Of a stretch of 64,000 bases of DNA, positions 35,233 to 42,812 are shown one piece after another. Each line of letters begins with the position of its first letter. The stretch's first letter is position 1. The notes beneath the pieces were generated by a model that saw nothing but the letters and a program-made list of their open reading frames with translations, ran no database searches and was not told the origin of the DNA. The DNA comes from Nocardia sp. NBC_00508 (lineage in GTDB: Bacteria; Actinomycetota; Actinomycetes; Mycobacteriales; Mycobacteriaceae): positions 5,456,001-5,520,000 of the forward strand of contig NZ_CP107852.1 in assembly GCF_036346875.1 (NCBI RefSeq), given 5' to 3'. The position numbers and the translations under genes are program-made.

Positions 35233-36066
35233 ATGGATATGACTATTTCGTCCGTGCTGACAGCCTCGGCTGGACCGTCGGGCTCCGGGGAGGAACGGTC
35301 GGGCTACTCGCTGGTGGTCTCCTCCGACCTCGAGCACCGTGTCGCCGCGCAGCGGCTGCGCTACGGAGTGTTCGCCAACGAGCCGGGCTTCCAGATCCCG
35401 GACCACGGAACCGGACTCGACGCCGACCGCTTCGATGAGCACTGCGACCACATGCTGGTGCGTGACGACGCCAGCGGAGAGTTCGTCGGCTGCTACCGGA
35501 TGCTGCCGCCGGACAAGGTCGCCGCCGCGGGCGGTTACTACACGGCGACGGAATTCGATCTCGCCCAACTGGATCCGGAGGGCATGCGGATCGTGGAGAT
35601 GGGCCGCGCCTGCGTCGTGCCCGACCATCGCAACGGATCGGTGCTCACCCTCATGTGGGCGGGCATCCTGCACTACATCCAGCTCACCGGCTACGAATGG
35701 GTGATGGGCTGCGTGTCGGTGCCCATGCAGGACACCCCGGCCGACCCGCCCGGCGTGAACGTGCGTGGCGTGCGCGATCTGCTGCTCGGCCGCCACGCCT
35801 CCGATCCGGAGCGCCGGGTGCATCCGTACAACCCGGTGATCGTCGACCTGAAGACCCTGGACGAACTCACCCCGCCGCCGCGCCCGAAGCTTCCGCCGCT
35901 GGTGCGCGGCTACCTGCGGCTGGGCGCGGAAATCTGCGGTGAGCCCGCGCACGACCCCGATTTCGCGGTCGCCGACTTCGTCGTGCTGCTCGGCCTGGAC
36001 ACCATCAACACCCGCTACCTCAACCGGTTACGGGATGCCGCGGCCACCTTCGACGGGGGACGGTGA
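35233..36066 (+). CDS. GNAT-type N-acyltransferase (OlsB-like; Rv3027c-like)
   Basis: A 277-residue protein of the OlsB/autoinducer-synthase-like GNAT group: RVAAQRLRYGVFANEPGF, DEHCDHMLVRD, then VEMGRACVVPDHRNGSVLTLMWAGI. OlsB proteins N-acylate ornithine with 3-hydroxyacyl-ACP to give lyso-ornithine lipid. The following gene is a PlsC-type O-acyltransferase overlapping by 4 bases, the OlsB-OlsA logic. The ATG at 35233 is chosen where homology begins; the frame extends upstream to 35152. Function is inferred; the mycobacterial counterparts Rv3027c/Rv3026c are not assigned to my knowledge. Confidence 0.8.
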   Translation: MDMTISSVLTASAGPSGSGEERSGYSLVVSSDLEHRVAAQRLRYGVFANEPGFQIPDHGTGLDADRFDEHCDHMLVRDDASGEFVGCYRMLPPDKVAAAGGYYTATEFDLAQLDPEGMRIVEMGRACVVPDHRNGSVLTLMWAGILHYIQLTGYEWVMGCVSVPMQDTPADPPGVNVRGVRDLLLGRHASDPERRVHPYNPVIVDLKTLDELTPPPRPKLPPLVRGYLRLGAEICGEPAHDPDFAVADFVVLLGLDTINTRYLNRLRDAAATFDGGR

Positions 36067-37097
36067 GGACCGTGGTCTTCGACGCGCCACCCGCCGTGTC
36101 CACCGCGCACGCGTGGATGCCATCGAGCCCATGCGGTCCCGGTTGCCTGGATTCGATCGACGAGGTGGGCTCGGGACGGGTGGCCGCCCGGCTGGCCGGG
36201 GTCGCCGGACTGCTGCTCAGCTACCCGGTCGCGCACGTGATGACGCCGCGCGGCAAGCGCGAACTGATGCAGCGGGGTTACGCGCGGCTGCTGCTCGGCT
36301 GTCTCGGCATGCGATTGCGTGTCGTGGACAACCGGGCGGCCGCGGACGAGCACGGCGTCGCCGATGAGGGCGGCGCCGCGCTCGCGCGGGTTCGTTACGG
36401 CGCGCACGATCGCGGCGTGCTGGTCGTCACCGGGCACATCGGCTGGACCGACATCGTCGCGCTGGCCTCGGTGCAGCCGCTCGGCTTCGTGGCGCGCGCG
36501 GACATGCTGGATTGGCCGATGCTCGGCAAGCTCGCGAAGGTGATGCGCGTTATCCCGATCGAACGGGAGCGGCTGCGCGAACTGCCCGGCGTAGTGGACG
36601 CGGTCGGCGCACGGCTGGCCGCGGGCGAGCGGATCGGGATCTTCCCGGAGGGCACCACATGGTGTGGCCGCGCCTACGGCACCATGCGACCCGCGCTGTT
36701 CCAGGCGGCGGTGGATGTGGGCGCCGCGGTGCAGCCGGTGCGGTTGCGGTATCTGGACCGGCACGGCGTGCCGTGCACGGTGCCCGGATTCGTCGGCGTG
36801 GACACCTTCGCCTCGTCCGCGCGCCGCATACTGCGGTCGCGCGGCATGGTCGCCGAGATCGTGCTGGAACCGGTGCAACAGCCCGGCACGGATCGCCGTG
36901 AGCTGGCCCGGCGCTGCGAGGCGGCTGTGCGTGGCGCCGAACGATCGCGGCACGGCGCGCTGGATGACACAGTGTGGATCGAGGCGGCCCACACCCGGGT
37001 TCAGGACCCGTCGGTCGCGGCGGACACACCGGATGTGCGCAGGCCGCGTCGTCTCCCGATGCTGCGCAGTCGCCGCGGCACCGCCGCCGCGCGGTAG
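36063..37097 (+). CDS. 1-acyl-glycerol-3-phosphate acyltransferase family protein (PlsC/OlsA-like; Rv3026c-like)
   Basis: A 344-residue PlsC-family O-acyltransferase. The catalytic HX4D box is HIGWTD in VVTGHIGWTDIVAL and the acceptor motif is FPEGTT. A hydrophobic segment near the N-terminus (AARLAGVAGLLLSYPVAHVM) suggests membrane attachment. The GTG start overlaps the stop of the upstream GNAT gene (GTGA), implying coupled translation and one pathway, possibly ornithine-lipid O-acylation. Generic lysophospholipid acylation is the alternative. Confidence 0.85.
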   Translation: MRTVVFDAPPAVSTAHAWMPSSPCGPGCLDSIDEVGSGRVAARLAGVAGLLLSYPVAHVMTPRGKRELMQRGYARLLLGCLGMRLRVVDNRAAADEHGVADEGGAALARVRYGAHDRGVLVVTGHIGWTDIVALASVQPLGFVARADMLDWPMLGKLAKVMRVIPIERERLRELPGVVDAVGARLAAGERIGIFPEGTTWCGRAYGTMRPALFQAAVDVGAAVQPVRLRYLDRHGVPCTVPGFVGVDTFASSARRILRSRGMVAEIVLEPVQQPGTDRRELARRCEAAVRGAERSRHGALDDTVWIEAAHTRVQDPSVAADTPDVRRPRRLPMLRSRRGTAAAR

Positions 37098-37394
37098 GCA
37101 GTCGGAGGATCAGGGACGATCGCGTTCGTCGCGACGTCAGCGCGTGTCCGTACGCCGCAAGCAACTCGGTCTTTGCGACGACTACGGAGTCGGGCGATCG
37201 GCCGGATGGGCGGAAGAGTTTCATCGCGCCGCCCGCTCGGAATCAATGTCTCTGCGCGGCTGCTGGTTTGACGATGCCAGTCGCGGTAGGCGGATTCCGA
37301 TTCGTCCAGCGATCGCTGGCGCGGGATCACAGAACCCGGTGGCTTCGTCCGGACATGGTCCGGATCGGTCCGAGCAGCGGATCGGTGCCGGTCG

Positions 37395-37431
37395 TCCGGA
37401 GCGGGTCGTGGTCGTCTCGGCCCGCTCCGGA
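37395..37431 (-). terminator. Hairpin downstream of the His-rich secreted protein gene
   Basis: TCCGGAGCGGG and CCCGCTCCGGA form a perfect 11-bp stem with a 15-base loop, just past the minus-strand stop at 37450. The remainder of the 352-base gap 37098-37449 shows no recognisable gene. Confidence 0.55.
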
Positions 37432-37449
37432 ACGATGGGTCGGCTGGGC

Positions 37450-37827
37450 TCAGAATCCGCTTCCGGTGGGCGGCCGGTAGCCGTTGTGCCATCCGGGCCT
37501 GCCGTGGTCCCAGTCGTCGTGGCGGTGGCGGTGGCGGCCACGGAGCCAGTCGTCGTGGCGTCCGCGATTCCAGTCGTCGTGACGACCCCGGTTCCACCTG
37601 TCGTGGCCGTTGCGACCGTGGCGGTGGCGGTGGCCGTTGCGGCCGTGCACCGCGTCGAGCTCGTCGACGGACTCGACGCCGGGCTCGACGGCGGGCTCGA
37701 GCACGATCGGGTCGGCCAGCGCGGGCACAGCGACGGCGGTGATCGGCATCAGGGCCAGCATCGACGCCGCGGCGGTACGTGCCAGCACACGGCGCGTCCG
37801 TCCGGTGTGGCTGGTGCTTGGGTTCAT
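37450..37827 (-). CDS. Secreted His/Asp/Trp/Arg-rich small protein
   Basis: 125 residues. A typical signal peptide (RRVLARTAAASMLALMPITAVAVPALA) ends at an ALA-DP cleavage site. The mature part is dominated by imperfect repeats of the type GRHDDW-(N/L)-RGR interspersed with HRHRH clusters. Such sequences are extracellular, disordered and plausible metal binders; no family was recognised. The ATG at 37827 has a GAGGAAG Shine-Dalgarno sequence, so it is preferred over the ATG six codons upstream. Codon use differs from neighbours because the repeats are low-complexity. It lies in an accessory patch between mycobacterial-synteny genes. Confidence 0.75.
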   Translation of the reverse strand: MNPSTSHTGRTRRVLARTAAASMLALMPITAVAVPALADPIVLEPAVEPGVESVDELDAVHGRNGHRHRHGRNGHDRWNRGRHDDWNRGRHDDWLRGRHRHRHDDWDHGRPGWHNGYRPPTGSGF

Positions 37828-38078
37828 CGGAACTTCCTCACTCATTGATGTCGCCCGCGGACGACCACTTGCTTCTCCCAGCCCGATAGCCGTTTCCCGC
37901 ACGTGCTGGAGCGATCAGTACGTTGAACAACGTACCGCTATATAGCGGCGCATTCAATAGGTGTGGATGGATTGATGTGCCCTGTGCCACGAGGCATCCC
38001 TCGGGGCGACCACTCCTGTCGCGTGCGCACGAGTGGTCGGGAAATAGCCAGCTATCAGTGACAGGGTGAGGGTGCTCG

Positions 38079-38413
38079 GGCAGATGGCGGCACCGGACAG
38101 ATCGACCGCGAGCCCGGTGTTCCAGGCGCCTTCGTTCATGTCGACCGCAGTCCGGTCTCCGGTGATCCCGGCGTCGTCGACGAGGAAGTCCAGGCGTCCA
38201 GGGGATGACATCGGCGACGGTGCGTCGACAGTCGTCCGGGCGCCGGCGCGACGGCCTCGTGCCGTTCTGCGCGCTCGATCAACTCGGCGGCGAATTGTGC
38301 TGTATGGCAGGGGTTTCGGCGGCAATCACGGCGACCTGTGCATCCCGGTCGGCGAATCCGCGGGCGATCGTGGCACCGAGCGCGGTGGTGCCGCCGGTGA
38401 CGAAAGTGACGCG
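38079..38413 (-). pseudogene. Degraded short-chain dehydrogenase/reductase (FabG-like)
   Basis: On the minus strand three frames must be joined. One reads RVTFVTGGTTALGATIARGF, then ADRDAQVAVIAAE, the Rossmann start of an SDR, and soon stops. A second contributes AAELIERA. A third reads GRLDFLVDDAGITGDRTAVD then MNEGAWNTGLAVDLSGAAIC, the NNAG region. The SxxxxY-K catalytic half is missing. At least two frameshifts and a truncation show decay. This accounts for part of the 738-base gap 37828-38565. Confidence 0.7.
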
Positions 38414-38565
38414 GCAGTGCTGTATGTCGGTGATCGGATGCAGGGATCTCCCTAGTACCCACTCATGCGCCGAAGCCCCGAGTCTGGAAGTGTGCTTCGA
38501 CCACCCGCCCCGCCGACGTCGAACTCGTCCGTCACATATCCCCGAGTCTCACGAAACGAGCGGCC

Positions 38566-38859
38566 ATGACAGCTCCGATGTTCAGGCCACCGCACCGCCG
38601 GCTACCGTGCGCCGAACAACCGGAGCGATGGGACCTCGGCACCGGGACTCCCGAGATCTGGATGCAATCGATGCAGATCTGCCTGCGATGCCCGCTGCGT
38701 GCTTCGTGCGCGCAGCGTGCCGCCGGCCGGACCTGGAGAATGCACGGCAGAGATCGGCGACCGCGAGGACGGCGCACCGACCCCGGCGGTCCGTTGCGGC
38801 GCGGGCTTCGGGAATATCGGAGGGCGGTCAGCGGGTTGCGGATCGTGGGTGAATCGTAG
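38566..38859 (+). pseudogene. WhiB-like iron-sulfur regulator, probably frameshifted
   Basis: The open frame of 97 codons carries the four-cysteine WhiB cluster pattern: Cys in LPCAEQPERWDLGTGTPEIW, then QICLRCPLRASC (C-x2-C-x5-C). After it the expected conserved G-(V/I)-W tail is not in this frame. The +1 neighbour frame (from about 38715) reads PPAGPGECTAEIGDREDGAP, which resembles the tail of short WhiB proteins. A frameshift near 38715-38725 would explain this. Whether the 97-residue product is used is unknown; it may still bind a 4Fe-4S cluster. Confidence 0.5.
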
Positions 38860-38913
38860 ACAAATCGTAGGGCGGCGGAGGATACCCCGAAGATGTGCAG
38901 GTCAGCGGTGGGA

Positions 38914-38919
38914 TAGGCT
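38914..38919 (+). promoter_or_regulatory. -10 element (TAGGCT) of iscS
   Basis: Nine bases separate TAGGCT from the ATG at 38929, giving a leaderless or near-leaderless transcript. Confidence 0.45.
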
Positions 38920-38928
38920 TTATCGGTC

Positions 38929-40158
38929 ATGAAGTCGGCTTTTTCGGGTCCGGTCAACGGTGCGGCGCCCCAGACGGTCTACCTCGATCACGCGGCCACC
39001 ACACCGATGCTGCCCGCGGCCATCGAGGCGATGACGGCTGCGCTGCGCACGACGGGGAACGCGTCGTCGCTGCACGGCTCGGGTCGCGCCGCCCGCAGGG
39101 TGCTGGAGGAGGCGCGCGAGTCGATCGCCGCCGATTTGGGCGCCCGGCCTTCGGAGGTCATCTTCACCTCCGGCGGCACCGAGAGCGACAACCTGGCGAT
39201 CAAGGGGATCTTCTGGGCGCGCCGCGCCGAAGAATCGCGTCGCAACCGGATCATCGCCAGCGCGATCGAGCACCATGCGGTGATCGACGCCGTGGAGTGG
39301 TTGCAGCGGCACGAGGGTGCGGACGTCACCTGGCTGCCGGTGGACGCCGAGGGCGTGGTGACGCCCGGTGTGCTGCGTGCCGCGCTCGCCGCGAACCCGG
39401 ACGACGTGGCGATGGTCACCGTCATGTGGGCGAACAACGAGGTCGGGACCATCCAGCCGATCGCCGAACTGGCGGCCGTCGCCCAGGAATTCGGGGTGCC
39501 GATGCACAGCGACGCGGTACAGGCGGCCGCCCAATTGCCGATCGATTTCGGGGCCAGCGGCCTGTCCGCGGCGAGCTTCGCCGGACACAAGGTCGGCGGC
39601 CCGCATGGTGTGGGCGTGCTGCTGCTGGGTAGGCAGGTGCCGTGCGTCCCGCTGCTGCACGGCGGCGGGCATGAGCGCGATCTGCGATCCGGGACCTCGG
39701 ACACGGCCGCGGCCGTCGGCCTGGCCGCCGCGCTGCGCCAGATGGCGATCGAATTTCCTACGCGCACAGTCGAATTGGTGGCCTTGCGGGACGCGCTGAT
39801 CGAGGGTATCCGCGCGACTTCCCCGGACATGGTGCTCAACGGACCTCTCGGCGAGCGGCGCCTGCCCGGCAACGTGCACGTCACTTTCCCTGGCTGCGAA
39901 GGGGACTCGCTGCTGATGCTGCTGGACGCGGCCGGGATCGAATGCTCGACCGGTTCGGCGTGCACCGCGGGCGTGGCCACACCGAGTCATGTGCTGATCG
40001 CCATGGGCGTCGAACCGTGGCAGGCGCGCGGGTCGCTGCGCTTCTCGTTGGGGCACACCTCGACCCGCGCCGACGTCGACGCGTTACTGGAAGTACTACC
40101 GCAGGTGGTGGAGCGGGCCAAGGCCGCGGGTCTGGCCGGTGCGAAAGGAGGTGTCTGA
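38929..40158 (+). CDS. iscS: Cysteine desulfurase (IscS/NifS family)
   Basis: A 409-residue PLP enzyme that takes sulfur from cysteine for tRNA thiolation and iron-sulfur clusters. It has the opening YLDHAATTP, PLP-Lys segment SFAGHKVGGPHG and catalytic-Cys loop ECSTGSACTAG. The companion mnmA begins on the last base of the iscS stop codon (TGATG), so sulfur would pass directly to tRNA uridine 2-thiolation, as with Rv3025c-Rv3024c. Start agrees with the -10 element nine bases upstream. Backbone synteny resumes here after the accessory patch. Confidence 0.96.
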   Translation: MKSAFSGPVNGAAPQTVYLDHAATTPMLPAAIEAMTAALRTTGNASSLHGSGRAARRVLEEARESIAADLGARPSEVIFTSGGTESDNLAIKGIFWARRAEESRRNRIIASAIEHHAVIDAVEWLQRHEGADVTWLPVDAEGVVTPGVLRAALAANPDDVAMVTVMWANNEVGTIQPIAELAAVAQEFGVPMHSDAVQAAAQLPIDFGASGLSAASFAGHKVGGPHGVGVLLLGRQVPCVPLLHGGGHERDLRSGTSDTAAAVGLAAALRQMAIEFPTRTVELVALRDALIEGIRATSPDMVLNGPLGERRLPGNVHVTFPGCEGDSLLMLLDAAGIECSTGSACTAGVATPSHVLIAMGVEPWQARGSLRFSLGHTSTRADVDALLEVLPQVVERAKAAGLAGAKGGV

Positions 40159-41273
40159 TGCGGGTACTCGCCGCGATGAGCGGTGGTGTGGATTCGGCCG
40201 TGGCGGCGGCGCGTGCCGTCGACGCCGGTCACGAGGTGGTCGGCGTGCATCTGGCGCTGTCGGCGACACCGGGCACGTTGCGCACCGGGTCGCGCGGCTG
40301 CTGCTCGAAGGAGGACGCCGGTGACGCCAGGCGCGCCGCCGACGTGCTCGGCATCCCGTTCTACGTCTGGGATTTCGCCGACCGCTTCAAGGAGGACGTG
40401 ATCGACGATTTCGTGGCCGCCTACGCGGCGGGCGAAACGCCGAATCCGTGCCTGCGCTGCAACGAGAAGATCAAGTTCTCCGCGCTGGCCGACCGCGCGC
40501 TGGCGCTCGGCTTCGACGCGGTGGTCACCGGCCATTACGCGCGCCTGGACAACGGCGTGCTGCGCCGCGCCGTCGACGCCGACAAGGACCAGTCCTACGT
40601 GCTGGCGGTACTGACCGCGCAGCAGCTCTCCCGCGCGATGTTCCCGGTAGGCGACACCCCCAAGCCGCAGATCCGCGCCGAGGCCGCCGAGCGCGGGCTC
40701 GCCGTCGCGAACAAGCCGGACAGCCACGACATCTGCTTCATCCCCTCCGGCGACACCCGCGCCTTCCTCGGCGCGAAGATCGGCATCCGGCCCGGTGCGG
40801 TCGTCGACGCCGACGGTCAGGTGCTCGGGCAGCACGAGGGCGTGCACGGGTTCACCATCGGCCAGCGCAAGGGTCTCGGTTTGCCCGGCCCCGCCGCCGA
40901 CGGCAAGCCGCGGTACGTGACCGACATCGACCCCGATTCCGGCATGGTCCGCGTCGGTTCGGCCGACGACCTGCGCGTCTGGGCGGTCGAGGCCGAGCGC
41001 GCCATCTGGACCTCGGGTTCGGCGCCCGCGGGCCCGATCGACTGCGTGGTGCAGGTGCGCGCGCATGGCGGCACCGCGCCCGCGGTGGCCGAGGCGGTGG
41101 ACGGCGGGCTGGCCGTGCGCCTGCGTGAGTCGCTGACCGGCGTCGCGCGGGGTCAAGCCGTGGTGCTCTACCGTCCGGATCAGGAGGGCGACGAGGTGAT
41201 CGGCAGCGGGACCATCTCCGGCACCGCGCGCGAGCCCGTCACGAGCGAAGCGGGGTCCGAGGCGGCGCGGTGA
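40158..41273 (+). CDS. mnmA: tRNA-specific 2-thiouridylase MnmA (TrmU)
   Basis: A 371-residue enzyme that thiolates U34 of tRNA-Lys, -Glu and -Gln using persulfide sulfur and ATP. The PP-loop is MSGGVDSAVAAA, the two catalytic cysteines lie in NPCLRCN and DICFIP, and the RNA/beta-barrel C-terminus starts near GFTIGQRKGL. The ATG at 40158 is fixed by AAAGGAGG inside the end of iscS, and overlaps its stop by one base. It corresponds to Rv3024c. Confidence 0.96.
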   Translation: MRVLAAMSGGVDSAVAAARAVDAGHEVVGVHLALSATPGTLRTGSRGCCSKEDAGDARRAADVLGIPFYVWDFADRFKEDVIDDFVAAYAAGETPNPCLRCNEKIKFSALADRALALGFDAVVTGHYARLDNGVLRRAVDADKDQSYVLAVLTAQQLSRAMFPVGDTPKPQIRAEAAERGLAVANKPDSHDICFIPSGDTRAFLGAKIGIRPGAVVDADGQVLGQHEGVHGFTIGQRKGLGLPGPAADGKPRYVTDIDPDSGMVRVGSADDLRVWAVEAERAIWTSGSAPAGPIDCVVQVRAHGGTAPAVAEAVDGGLAVRLRESLTGVARGQAVVLYRPDQEGDEVIGSGTISGTAREPVTSEAGSEAAR

Positions 41274-41385
41274 TCCGGACCGGGCTGCGGCGCGGTAGGT
41301 TTCCGGTGCCGTCGCTCGACCTGTCCGGTTCGGTGACAGGGAACGGGGAGGCCGGTGTCACCGCTGAAGTCGGCGGAGTCCGGTA

Positions 41386-42504
41386 ATGGCGGAATCGAAC
41401 GGACGGAGTACGGCAGCGGTGCAGGAGACCGGCACGGATGGCGCGGCACAAGACGGCGAGACGGACGCAGTGACCGAGCCCATGCGCATACGGGGAGGAA
41501 TCGCTACCGGAGTCGGCTCCTGGCCGGGTGCCGATCCGCGGGAAGCCGCCGCGACCATTATCGGCGAACTCGGTGAACTGCCACACCTGGTGGAGCTGCC
41601 GGATCGCGGCGCGGGCGCGGACCTGATCGGGCGTGCCTCCGCGCTCCTGGTCGACCTGCGTTTCGACACCACGCCGCGGGGCTACCGGCTCGCACCGCGC
41701 CCGGGAGCCGTCTCGCGGCGGGCCCATGACCTGTTGCGCACCGATCTCGACGCGCTCGAGGAAGCGTGGGAGAACGCCGGTTTGTCCGGCCGCGGCCGCC
41801 TGGTCAAGGTGCAGGCGGTGGGCCCGCTGACCTTGGCCGCGCAGCTGGAGCTGCCCGGCGGACATCGCGTGCTCACCGATTCCGGTGCGGTGCGGGACCT
41901 TTCGGAGTCGTTGGCCGAGGGGCTGGCCCAGCATGTCGCCGAGGTGCGCAAGCGGCTCGGCGCGCAGGTCGTGCTGCAACTGGACGAACCATTGTCGACG
42001 GTGGTGCTCGACGGCTCGCTGCGAGGCGTGAGCGTGCTGAACACCGTGCGCGCCCTGCCCGAGCCCGAAGCGCTCGCCGTGCTGGACACCGTGATCACGG
42101 GCCAGCCTGCCCCGGTGCTCGTGCACAGCTGCGCAGAGCCGCCCGCGCTGGGGTTGCTGCGCCGCAGTGCCGCCGCCGCGATCGGCTTCGACCTGAACAC
42201 GATCGGCACCCGTGAACTCGACGAAATCGGGGAAACCCTCGAAGCCGGAAAGCAATTGGTGCTCGGCGTCGTTCCGACGCACGCACCGGCCACCGGCACG
42301 ACCTGGCGCGATTATGCCGAGCCGGGTGTCCGGCTGATCGATCGGCTCGGCTTCGCCCGCAGGACGCTGGCGCAGCGGGTGGCGGTCAGTCCCGCCTGCG
42401 GTTTGGCGGGCGGCTCGCTGGAGTGGGGTCGCCGAGCACTCCGTCTGGCCAATGACGTCGCACGGGCGTATGCCGAAGAGCCAGAAGAGCTTTCGTTCTC
42501 CTGA
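41386..42504 (+). CDS. MetE C-terminal-domain-like protein (Rv3015c-like)
   Basis: A 372-residue homologue of the cobalamin-independent methionine synthase catalytic domain, corresponding to Rv3015c between trmU and ligA. Homology begins at GIATGVGSWPGADPREAA; zinc-ligand-like residues are His/Cys in VLVHSCAEPPALG and Cys in VSPACGLAGGS. The first about 30 residues are polar and not conserved, so the GTG at 41470 or ATG at 41482 may be the real start. The methyl donor and acceptor are unknown; it lacks the N-terminal half of true MetE. Confidence 0.82.
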   Translation: MAESNGRSTAAVQETGTDGAAQDGETDAVTEPMRIRGGIATGVGSWPGADPREAAATIIGELGELPHLVELPDRGAGADLIGRASALLVDLRFDTTPRGYRLAPRPGAVSRRAHDLLRTDLDALEEAWENAGLSGRGRLVKVQAVGPLTLAAQLELPGGHRVLTDSGAVRDLSESLAEGLAQHVAEVRKRLGAQVVLQLDEPLSTVVLDGSLRGVSVLNTVRALPEPEALAVLDTVITGQPAPVLVHSCAEPPALGLLRRSAAAAIGFDLNTIGTRELDEIGETLEAGKQLVLGVVPTHAPATGTTWRDYAEPGVRLIDRLGFARRTLAQRVAVSPACGLAGGSLEWGRRALRLANDVARAYAEEPEELSFS

Positions 42505-42812
42505 GGTCCGGCGCCCGGTGAGGTCCGGTGCCCGGCCGCGGTGTGGAGCAGGGTGACACCGTGCTTTCCGCCGTGGAAGATGACGACGGCAACCGGCGTC
42601 GTGCGATCCGTGATTCCGGGTCACTGCCTGACGATGGTGTAGTGCCCCGGGGTTTCCTCGACTGGGCGAGCGGCACCGCGGGGCGCCCGGTCGGCGGGTC
42701 TTTCGCCGCGGTCCCACGTGAAAACGAACCGTTCGGATTCTGTGCCGTCGAGGGCGGCGACGTGCGGGAACATGGCGGTGCCCTGTCGGTGGCCTCCGCT
42801 AATGTGCGATGG
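42505..42812 (+). other. 308-base gap before ligA
   Basis: It starts with two near-identical 16-base direct repeats (GAGGTCCGG-C/T-GCCCGG). The ligA frame stays open upstream but the residues show no ligase homology. The only functional element seen is the ligA -10. Confidence 0.5.
42800..42805 (+). promoter_or_regulatory. -10 element (TAATGT) of leaderless ligA
   Basis: TAATGT ends seven bases before the GTG at 42813. This decides the start against the open frame that runs back to 42528. Confidence 0.55.

Noticed and set aside
37098..37449. Open frames in the gap after the PlsC-like gene
   Set aside because: They are short, Arg/Ser-rich, show no motif and overlap the terminator of the convergent gene.
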